Source: Cristatella mucedo
Taxonomy: Eukaryota; Bryozoa; Phylactolaemata; Cristatellidae
NCBI GenBank assembly: GCA_009760855.2
Contig: WPIO01000001.1
Span: 20,080,001 to 20,144,000, forward strand
Direction of reading: 5' to 3'
Length of the DNA stretch: 64,000 nucleotides
Part shown: positions 12,166-21,800 of the stretch, piece after piece
How the letters are laid out: every line of letters begins with the position of its first letter
Position numbering within the stretch: the stretch's first letter is position 1
Translations under genes and position numbers: made by a program
The notes under the pieces: generated by a model
The model's input: only the letters and a program-made list of their open reading frames with translations
Databases searched by the model: none
What the model was told of the DNA's origin: nothing

Positions 12166-12617
12166 AAGATGTCATTTCAAGCTGTACTCCAGCATTGTGC
12201 TCTGTGAGTTGTGCAACTCTGATTATAAGTATTTAGGTATTACATCTGATGTCTGGTGCCAACCACACTTGATTAAAATACCATCGTGGATACGTTGAGC
12301 AGTTGTCAATTGCACAGTATTCTCATGTTTAATTTTTACTGTCACTGTCAAGGTACCTCCCCACCGTGGTTCTAGTGGTGGTTAGCAGTGAAGTCACTGA
12401 CGAGCCTGTGGCTTTGTGGCTGACTCGTTGCACAATATCTAGGATAGGCTAGGAATGTATAGAATGGAATAGATAGTGTCAAATATCCTTATGTGAGCTA
12501 GATGAAAAGGCTGTGCTTAGAAGGCCAAAAGACTCGTGATATATTGCTGCAGATAGATCAATTATATAGATATTGATGAGATTTATAGCTAGTGGAGTAG
12601 AATATCTAAAGTTATTA

Positions 12618-12775
12618 GCTGATCTAAATAGCCTCATTTGTATTGTGTAAGAAGAGCCTTAACTGCTATCGCCACTGCTTACAGCTGGCAATAAAGAATC
12701 GCCCACTGCAGGATTCAAACCCACGACCTCGGTCGTAAAGAGCAAGCACCTTAACTCCTGGGCTATCGCAGCCTA
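12618..12775 (-). mobile_element. tRNA-derived SINE, family S-B
   Basis: On the minus strand it starts GGCTGCGATAGCCCAGGAG (pol III A-box-like), then GTGGGTTTGAATCC (B box), then a GGCTCTTCT...ACAAATGAGGC 3' part. The tRNA-like head and the same 3' body recur at 13587, 31515, 42988, 52432, 55178 and 55517. Confidence 0.8.
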
Positions 12776-13567
12776 CCAAGACAGCAGATCAGTACTATGT
12801 GTGCTTGAGAATTTGAAAATCTGAACCCTGATTTCTTTTATATAATGATGCAATATCCGCAACTTACTAACCGTTTCTACTGAAGCTGGGCTCATTTGGA
12901 GCATATTTTTGACATGGTGTTGCCATGTATCGTAAACGACCACATGTTGTTGGCGAAACAGGCTAGTCAACAACTAATCAAAAGTTGTTTGTTGGCTTTT
13001 GCCACTGAATGTTTATCTATTTGTATACTCATAAGCTGTTGATCTGTTGTATGTGGGAAGCTTTTGAAGTGGTTAAATATTTTTAGCTTGCTGCTATTGC
13101 CACCAAATATACCATCTTTAAGTATGCAGAGTAGCTTCAGACTGCTGAGTATTTTTGATACCGACCCTGCCGACTGATGTGATGCACTTTTTAGCCCCTC
13201 CCTTACACTCACTCTACCCATTTTCTGTTGTTTCTGCATGAACGCAGCCAACTATTTGGCATTGAATGTTGCAATCGCCGGTATTTCAACCAGTCAACGC
13301 CATATCCATACTTCTTTGATTGTCTCTGAGGTCAGCTTAGTAAGGTTATGCTTGGCACAAGTTCATGGGACCATTGCTTTTGATTCTTGGAGTCAGTCGT
13401 GTGCATATTTTAAATACAAAGCTGAATTAGTCATTGGTATAGGCTCATTTCATTGCAAAACTCCCACTTGTTGCCCTCAATGATTCAGTAGCTGTAAACT
13501 GCTGTGGCAGCAGCTGCTCTGTTGCCCACTGTGTTTAGTCTCATGGTGAATCTTAGCTTAACATAAA

Positions 13568-13746
13568 AAAAATAAATAAATAAATGCTAGCTGATTGAAC
13601 AGCTTCTTTTTGTATAGCGACAGAAAAGCCTTTGCGGCTATCACCACCTCTTGCACTGGCGATAAAGGATTGCCCACCGCAGGATTCGAACCCATGACCT
13701 CGGGGCCGAGGTCGTGAAAAGCAACCGCCTTACCTAGTGAGCCATT
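13568..13746 (-). mobile_element. tRNA-derived SINE, family S-B, with intact A and B boxes
   Basis: Read on the minus strand: TGGCTCACTAGG matches the A-box consensus and GGTTCGAATCC is a perfect B box about 50 bp downstream. The 3' part runs into an AAATAAATAAATA-type tail at 13568-13585. Between the boxes is the palindrome GACCTCGGGGCCGAGGTC (13696-13713). The closest to a master sequence among the S-B copies here. Confidence 0.85.
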
Positions 13747-14976
13747 ATTGTACTTGGTACAAGGTCTGCTAGGCAGGTGCTGCTAGGTAGGGTGCTCTAG
13801 GCAGTCTTTGCAGTGTACTGACTCACGCCAGGAATTCAGGTTCGTGAGGATTTCACCTGTAGCTTGTATCGGCTCTAGAATTGGGCTCACTATTTCCAGC
13901 AGTATGAAACCTAAATATGTATGCAATGTGGAAGGTGATTGAATGGCAGTGCGGGCCTGTTTTGCTCGTACTTCCGAGCATTGCTGCCAACGCCTTGGAC
14001 TTAAGGAAACCTTCTGGCTGCCTGTTGACTTGAAATTGCCGAGGTGTACTGTGTGTTTGCGTGTGCGGCAGGCACATTGATATTTCTGGCTTAGCTTTTC
14101 ATGGGCACTCATGATTTGAGACATAGTTGTTGTTGGTCCTTGGACTTCAGAATTGAAGCTGCAAATCTGTACGTGTCGGACATCTGCAATCTGGAGCAGT
14201 CATTTCATGCAAGAATTTCGTCCTTTGTGTCTGTAATGGTGATATCAACTTTGACTTCTTAAATGGGTAGCCTGTAGACCTGATGACTTACTAGTCGGTC
14301 TGTTTTGATACACCAGAGCCCTTCCACCTAAGTAAAAGTAAGTGCAGTAGTCTGATGTGAGCCGGCTGCTGCAACTAGCATGCAGTTGTATAGTCGGTCA
14401 TACGGACGGGCAGGCAGGCAGTGCAATTTGGTAGGCCTACTGCAGCCAGAACTGCAACTCGGCCATAGACGCTTGTTCAGACTGCGTTTCAGCTCTGCCT
14501 TGTGTCAGCATTCTTTGTTCGTCGGAAGACTGCGTGTGTGAAAGTCAGCTGCTGCTGCTGCTACCAGCATGTAGGTGGCCAGTGGAATGGGATCTCATCC
14601 CAGCCATGACAACAATCACGGCCTCTGATTATCAGACACATTGTGTTCTCCTATTCTTAGTGGAAACGCCGGCCATGCTCAGGCAAGCCGTCGGGCTAAT
14701 CAATTTTCTGGTCACAGCACCCAGCACTGTGCTCCTGTTCATCGATTGAATTTTGCCCTGGCACTGTCTCTTTGGTGTTCGGTACTTTGCTTTCTCCTGT
14801 TCGATCATGTATATATCTGCTGGGGATTGAACCACCACGACACGATTGCTGAGGTGTGAGACCTGCTTAGACTCGGTACACGAGCCGGTTCGGCCGTGCT
14901 GCCGCACCCATCTTGCTTGTCGGCTCCTGCTGCTGTGATCCGAGAGCAAGTCTTACACCTTCGACTGCTACAGGGA
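13747..14976. other. Upstream flank of the NEK4-like gene
   Basis: No exon recognised. Contains overlapping short frames on both strands (13783-14124 minus; 14534-14949 both). Presumably promoter and 5'UTR of the kinase gene; no core promoter element can be assigned with confidence. Confidence 0.4.
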
Positions 14977-17199
14977 ATGGAGAGTTTCCAGCGGCTCAAG
15001 GTCATTGGCAAGGGCAGCTATGGCGAAGTGTGGCTGGCGCTGCATGCAATCGACAAGAAGCAGTACGTTCTGAAGAAGATGGAGCTTCGAAAGGCGTCCA
15101 GGCGTGAGCAAAAGGCTGCCGAGCAGGAGGCAAAGCTGCTGTCCAAGCTCAAGCATCCCAATATCGTCGCGTACAAGGACTCATTCGAGACAGACGACGG
15201 CCTGCTGTGGATCGCCATGGGCTACTGCGAAGGCGGCGACCTGTACACCTACCTCAAGGGCTGCAAAGGGGCACTGCTCGACGAGCGCCAGATCGTCGAG
15301 TGGTTCGTCCAGATCTCGATGGCACTGCAGTACCTTCACGAGCGCAACGTGCTGCACCGCGACCTCAAGACGCAGAACATATTCCTGACGCGCAGCCGCA
15401 TCATCAAGGTCGGCGATCTGGGCATCGCTCGCGTGCTCGAGAGCGAGAGCGATATGGCAACCACGCTCATCGGCACGCCATACTACATGAGTCCCGAACT
15501 GTTTGCCAACAAGCCGTACAACCATAAGTCTGACGTGTGGGCACTTGGCTGCTGCGTCCACGAGATGGCCACGCTGAGGCATGCGTTCAATGCCAAGGAC
15601 ATGAACTCGCTCGTCTACAAGATCCTTCGCGGCCGCACCCCGCCCATGCCCGACCAGTATAGCCACGATCTGGCCCAGCTGGTCAAGGCGATGCTCAGCC
15701 AGAACCCGGCGCGGCGTCCGAGCGTTGCGAAGATCCTACGCGACCCGTACATTCGCAAGAACATTGCCATCTTTCTCGAGGGCACGAAGAACAGAGGCAA
15801 GCGGCCGGCCAGCAGCAGCAGCGATCAGCCACCAGCTTCTGCTCGATCAGCCGTCGGCGGCGGAAGCAGCGGCGGTCGCAAGGCTGCATCGCCGGCGGTC
15901 GAGGGGCTTCCGGTTCGCGGAGTGCTGCACGATCTGGACACCATAACAGAGGTGTCGCAGTCGGAGCTCGACCGCCCGACCGGCTCTCAAGTGCAGCGTG
16001 GCTCTAGCGGTGACGGCAGCAGGCACAGCAGCACCGTCTCGTCCAGAGCTGCCTCTGCTGCTGTGCAGCGGAACCACGACGACGCTCGGTCGGTCCCCGC
16101 AGCTGCGGTCGCTGCCCTCCGCTCCGGAGCCACTCCATCGCCCAGGCCTCGGCAGGCCGAAGCGGCAAGAGCCACTCCGCCATCGTCGGCTGCTGACAGG
16201 GGGCGCTCTCAGCCCTCGGCCGGCTCTGCTGCGCCGTCAGCAGCCGGCCGTCAGCGTGATGGCGGCAGCGGCGCTTCCAAGCCGGCGTCCACTCCACCTG
16301 CAAGGCGCTCGGTGGACGAGCCGGAGGACACGTCGGCCGGTGAGCCGTTGTCGGCGCGAGGCGAGCCCGGCCTGTCGAGCACGAACCCGAACCTGCAGGC
16401 GCGCGCCAGGCGCCGCGAGAAGAAGAGCCAGACGGCCGACCTGATCCATCCGAGCGCCGTCCCTGCTGCTGCCGCCGCCGACCGGTCGCATGACGATCAG
16501 CCGCCGAAGCGGCAGCACTCGGCCACTCACTCACCGGCGCGCGCCGAGCGCGGCCCTGCGGCCGCTCCCCAGAGGGCTCGCGCCGAGCAGCGCAGGGTCA
16601 GCGCCGCGAGCGAAGAGGACGGCGGCAGAGACGACGAGGAGGCGGCCAGCGAGTCGGCAGAAGGCGGTGGTGGAGGCGGCGGAGACGGGCTGCAAGCTGC
16701 TGCTGCCGCAGCAGTCGACAGGGACATGGCAAAGCTGACCACGCTGCTGGATGCCACGCTCAACATGCAGCCCGACATCGAGGACGAAGAGGACGACGGC
16801 GGAGCGGCAGAAGAGGAGGACGAGCCGACCCTCGTGCCATTGCAACGTGCCGAGCGACCGGTTGCAGACGGTCGAACGGCCGCCACTGCTTCGGCGGCGG
16901 CTGGCGCGGCGGCTAGGCCGACGCCAGCCGCTCGAGTTGCCGTCGTGGCACCCTCATTCGGCAAGGAGACGCTGGGCTCGACGACGAGGCTCAACGATCG
17001 CATCGCGGCTCTGCACAGGGACTGCGTGCGCGGCGTTGGATTCGAGCGCCTGCACAAGGCCTACCAGATCCTGAGCAACTTCGAGGACGACGAAGTGGAG
17101 GCTCGACTGCGCGAGCTGCTTGGCGGCGACTTGTTCGACGAGTACGCGGGCAAGATTTGGCAGCTGAAGTTCTGTGAAGAGTCGGCATTCAGTCGCTAG
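14977..17199 (+). CDS. NEK4: NEK4-like serine/threonine protein kinase, single exon
   Basis: NIMA-related kinase, 740 aa. The start is the ATG at 14977 (MESFQRL), where family similarity begins; the frame stays open 27 codons upstream. Kinase domain about residues 4-262: glycine loop GKGSYGEV (11-18), ATP lysine K33, HRDLKTQN catalytic loop (127-134), DLG (147-149, the NEK form of DFG) and activation-segment end GTPYYMSPE (166-174). All catalytic residues are intact. The AAEQEA C-helix and the HAFNAKDMNSLVYKI block match NEK4 better than NEK1 or NEK2. Residues 270-660 are Ser/Ala/Arg/Glu-rich and low complexity. The last 70 residues form a conserved-looking helical tail (AYQILSNFEDDEVEARL), similar in position to the C-terminal region of NEK1/NEK4. 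Family members act in microtubule/cilium regulation and the DNA damage response; that role is inferred. No introns, unlike the flanking gene. Long antisense frames are GC shadows. Confidence 0.94.
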   Translation: MESFQRLKVIGKGSYGEVWLALHAIDKKQYVLKKMELRKASRREQKAAEQEAKLLSKLKHPNIVAYKDSFETDDGLLWIAMGYCEGGDLYTYLKGCKGALLDERQIVEWFVQISMALQYLHERNVLHRDLKTQNIFLTRSRIIKVGDLGIARVLESESDMATTLIGTPYYMSPELFANKPYNHKSDVWALGCCVHEMATLRHAFNAKDMNSLVYKILRGRTPPMPDQYSHDLAQLVKAMLSQNPARRPSVAKILRDPYIRKNIAIFLEGTKNRGKRPASSSSDQPPASARSAVGGGSSGGRKAASPAVEGLPVRGVLHDLDTITEVSQSELDRPTGSQVQRGSSGDGSRHSSTVSSRAASAAVQRNHDDARSVPAAAVAALRSGATPSPRPRQAEAARATPPSSAADRGRSQPSAGSAAPSAAGRQRDGGSGASKPASTPPARRSVDEPEDTSAGEPLSARGEPGLSSTNPNLQARARRREKKSQTADLIHPSAVPAAAAADRSHDDQPPKRQHSATHSPARAERGPAAAPQRARAEQRRVSAASEEDGGRDDEEAASESAEGGGGGGGDGLQAAAAAAVDRDMAKLTTLLDATLNMQPDIEDEEDDGGAAEEEDEPTLVPLQRAERPVADGRTAATASAAAGAAARPTPAARVAVVAPSFGKETLGSTTRLNDRIAALHRDCVRGVGFERLHKAYQILSNFEDDEVEARLRELLGGDLFDEYAGKIWQLKFCEESAFSR

Positions 17200-17595
17200 C
17201 AGCAGTCGCCGGTTGACGTGCTGGGCATGCTTGACTTTAGCTCTTTCGGCGCCGCCGCTGCGCCAGCTGTATCCGTCCACGTTCGTGTCGACTTGCGCGC
17301 TTTGACCGACTGTTTTGGTCCCTTCTGCCTGGTTTCCAGCTGCCTGTGGCTGAAGCCAATCTTTATGCAATCGTGTGTCGTTATTGTAAGCCGCATTCTA
17401 GCCCCTGGTATGTAGTGAGTTCAGTATTAGCCAGATAGCCGACTGGTCGCCAGCCAAGCGTACTCGACCGAGGCTTCCGGTGGTCGTACAACCGCTGCCT
17501 GCAGTACAGTTTTGTGTTATTCTATTTTCTAACACTCTTTATCAAACTTTTTCGATTTTTAGCTTGATGAATCCTGTTTCCGGCATGTCTTTTTG

Positions 17596-17601
17596 AATAA
17601 A
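17596..17601 (+). terminator. Polyadenylation signal candidate for NEK4
   Basis: AATAAA 397 bp after the kinase stop codon, followed by a T/GT-rich stretch. First canonical hexamer downstream on this strand. Confidence 0.5.
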
Positions 17602-18807
17602 TTCCTTGTTTAATGTTTTCACCAACACAGGCAATGTTGCTCTGCTCCTAGTCCGTGCAAGGGCATGTCTTGTGCTGAGCCTTTCTTGTCCTCACTTAAG
17701 TATCCCATTCGCTGTGCTTCGACGAATGGCAGTCTTACTTGGTCATTTGTATTCAGCACCTGGCACAGCAGATGGCAGCCTGGGATGGACTCAGTGACCT
17801 GCCTCTGTTTGCATAGAATACGCCTACTACGATGGCGAAAATCTCTTTTGTGCTGGCTCAGTGACCACTGGCCATTTCCTGTTGCTGCTGATCACTGACG
17901 TATCAGATAGTGCTTCCTCAAGATGGTGCTGGACGACTTTTTTTGGGACTCGGTGAACCGCCATGCTCACATTTGCTTGCCCGTTGCCGGCTTTCACAGT
18001 TGCCAGTGGCTCGTGCTTACGATTCCTGTTGGACCACCTTGGCCTTGGCTTTGCACTGCTCAGCTATTTCCTCTACCTGTAATGCTGCACTCGCTGTACT
18101 CCGCCTCTTGACCGACGGTCGCTGTGGTTGAGTTGTGCAAACCTTAGGTCTCATCGGGAAGGTCCACACCGGCCCCTCACTACTGAGGGCAATGTTGAAG
18201 GTTAATAAAATGGCATCGACTCACAAGGGCGGCTGCTGTAGATAGATCGTTGGATTTCATCCACCTTAGCCCGTGAAATTTCGACCCAGACTAGTAGACC
18301 AACTAACAGATGGGCTAGGCAGAGAGTTGTGTTTAAGCGGAGGCAGACGGCTGCAGGGCAAAGGAGGCAGTTTCTTTGTACCACACTTGTATTTGCTGGG
18401 TTTGTAACCATAAGAGATGTCTTCAACAATATCACAGACTTGAAATGTATTTCGATCTGATTGTGATCTAGCCAACTTACAAAAGCATACATCCCTAATT
18501 AAAGGCATTGTGATAGCTCATAGCCTCACGCGTGATGATGCCATGTAATAGATTGTGAATAATAATGCCAAAATGACAAGGTGATGTGCATGCATGTAAC
18601 TGCACTGTTTGATAACGACTATAAGACTGAAGCCGTCAAGGCATCCGATGAGGCCATGTGGTGTCTACATTGCTGCTGAACCAGCCGGAAGAGCTTTCAC
18701 CCAACGACATCTCTGTAGGGGTCTGCCAATATGCAGTCGACCTGCTGCTCTCAAGCCGTGCTGTGTGCAGCAAGTCGATTATGCTGCTTTGCTGACTTTT
18801 TCTTTAG
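17602..18807. other. Intergenic between NEK4 and NitFhit
   Basis: No recognisable exon or named repeat. A pyrimidine-rich tract ending in CTTTAG at 18807 looks like a splice acceptor, so an untranslated first exon of NitFhit may lie in this interval; I cannot place its donor. Confidence 0.4.
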
Positions 18808-18808
18808 G

Positions 18809-21800
18809 ATGACGTGCCTTGCTGGCCGCCTGCAAACAATTGCTCTGCTCGTCTGTCGCCTATCTGGTAGACGATCTGACGCAGTGCTGCCAAAGCGATA
18901 CCTGATCCAGTCTAATCTGTTACATCATCTTACCCACTCACCGATGTTGAGCCAGGCCCCAATAGCACCTGGTGGTGGCCTCAAGTCAAGAGTAGCCGTT
19001 TGCCAGCTCACATGTACTGCTGACAAGGATGCCAACTTCGCCATGTGCCGCGCTCTCATCGAACGTGCAAAAGCTGATGGAGCCGAGGTCTGTATGCTGG
19101 CAGTCATTGCGCCTGCATGCCGACAAGCAACCAGTGCTAGCACAGCTGTGTGTGCAGCGATATTTGGTAGACTTTCAATTACGAGTTTCTGTGCCAAATG
19201 CTTTCAACCCTTGTCTATCAACTTTCATGAGAGTCATTGAATGAGCGCATTACCTCCACTCTCAAGAAGGCCAACTTTTAGATGGCAAACTTTTCGTAAA
19301 ATTGTGGCCAGCTAAGGCTACAGTTCGACAACCAAACTAGTTTGCACATTTGTGACATCACGTCTAGAAAACTGCAATGCCCTGAATCGGTCATCCTACA
19401 GGTCGCTGCACTGTCTTGTGCAGCCCTACCAATGCGACCCCCTCGCTCTTCTAGTGTGCACCCATACCACTTGCTCCTCTGCTTCCACCCATTTTGTTGT
19501 ACTTATCACTAAAACCTTATGGTTATTTGGCCTTCAGTTTGTGTGCACAAAAAGTGTGGAACTAGCATCCAGCTTCTGTCCCCATCTGCATTGACTGTGC
19601 ATGGTTGAAGTCTCGGCAAAAGATGTATTTTTTTGCTCAGCGTTTCAAGTGCCTCGGTGAACTTACTTGTGCATGCTTTAGTCCATTCTTCTGTTACGCA
19701 TGCAGCGACTTGCAAAACAGCAATCGCACGGCCGGAAGGGAGCACGTGATCAAGCTTTATATTGAGATCTGCAGAGGCCCATGAATATGTATGTGCATGC
19801 ACAGTTGCGGACATCACGGAAGCGGGCTGTGCTCGATTAGCTAGGAATTTGCCCTTAGCCAGTGACTGGCATGCAATAAAAGTTAGGCAGGAAGTGCTGC
19901 CATTGGCTGGAGTTGATAACTAGTGGACAAGCATTCAGTGTGTTACTAACCGAGATCCTAAAACTCAGCAGCTCCGATGGTCTTCTTGTGTATTTTTGCG
20001 TACTTTTCTAAGCGTGATACTTGTGTGCTTTTGCATGCTTCTCTAAGCATAATCGCTTGCTTGTCATTAACACCGATAATTGTTTCTCTAGGGGCGAGGT
20101 GTAAAGCACCTGAATAGAAATCTGGTTTTCTTACAGCGCTCTACGAAAGACTTATTATCATTACTGTTATCATGCCAAAGCTGAGCTTGAACTCGGCCTG
20201 TGTCTATCGAAATGGGTGGGTCGGAATCAGTGGCAGAGCCGAGGAGGCTATTTGAGGAGGATATTTGCCTCCCCTTAGTTTTAGCTAGACACTGACCTGG
20301 GCTGCCCCTATTCCTATGCCCACCGACCGGCACCAACGACGAAATTATGTGTTAATTCCACTCGATGAGAGCCGGCCTGTTGAATCGAAGCTTTTGTAAC
20401 AATACCTGATTACTTTGTTGCGGTCTACCGTGTTTCCTAGCAAACACCACAGCTCTGATGAGAAGAGCCATATCACTAAAGCAGGCTGCTTCAGTGTTCA
20501 GTTTGACTACTATCATGTCGACACACCGGTGTTGCTACGTTCATCTATAGTACTGCAGTCATTGTGCTGACGTGCAATACTGCCGCCAAGCCCAACTGCC
20601 AGTTCCAAGCAGGCAGCCTACGGTTCTTTTCTGCTTATCAGCTTGCCTAGCTGTCGGATTGCTGTACAAATACATCAGTGGTCCTGTCCAATAAGTCCAT
20701 CTCAGTGGGAGACTCCAGAGTATTGACGTGAATGAACAAAGATCATCTGAGGTACCTCTGAAATATGGCGTACCTCAGGGCTCCGTGCTAGGTCCTGTTC
20801 TTTTCACGGTTTATACTCTCCCTCTTGCTGATGTGATTGCCAAGCACAATCTAGGCTTTCACTTCTATGCGGATGATTGTACCTTAGCTTTGATCCCTCC
20901 CAGCCTTCAAGCACCTCAAACTCTTACAGCTCACTTGCAGCATGTATTGATGACATCCGCACGTGGATTGCAGCAAATTTTCTAAAACTGAACGATGATA
21001 AAACTAACTTACTATTTATAGGCAAACCCAGTGCGATTCACAAATTGGAAAGGCTGACGCTCCAAATTGGCTCTGCCAGCATATCTCCAGTTGAATCAGC
21101 TCGAAATCTAGGTGTAATATTCCAAAGCGTTTCTCGTTAGACGACCACATCAGCTCCACAGTCAAATCTGCCTATTTTCAGCTTCATAACGTTGCTAAAA
21201 TTCGGGCTTGTTTAGATAAGGTTACCACGTCCAAGTTGGTCCATGCATTCGTGACATCCCGTCTCGACTTCTGCAACTCACTGCTTACCGGCCTACCAGC
21301 ATGTGCGATCAGGCGATTGCAGCTGGTGCAAAACTCTGCAGCTAGGCTTGTCTGTCGTGAGCGTGGCAGTTGCCACATGACACCACTTCTTGCCGACCTG
21401 CACTGGCTACCAGTCAAGCAATGGATTGACTTCAAGGTTTTGTCGCTCACTTCTAGGTCCTTTCATTCTTTGGCTCCAGCCTATCTCTCAGATCTACTTC
21501 CCCACCAGTTCATGCATCGTACCAACCGCTTTTCGGAATCCAACAGTCTACAAGTACCTCGTACAAACCTCAAATCCTTTGGAGACCGTGCATTTAGTTT
21601 GTATGCTCCCAAAGCCTGGAACTCCCTCCCGACTTGCATCAGAACATCCCCTGACTTGACGACATTTAAAAAGAACTTAAAATCACACCTATTTAGGACA
21701 GCATTTAGTGGGTACCTGTGATTCTTCCTTCACGTGCTTACGGATGCTGACACTGTGCATGCTGCCACTAACCACATTTGCATGCTGACCCTGTGCATGT

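Noticed and set aside
13620-13746. Possible tRNA gene (perfect B box, A-box match)
   Set aside because: No acceptor-stem pairing is evident and the same head recurs with a fixed 3' body in several copies, so it is a SINE.
15181-17057. Several 100-176-codon frames on both strands across the NEK4 gene
   Set aside because: Shadows of a GC-rich coding exon; compositionally biased, no family signature.
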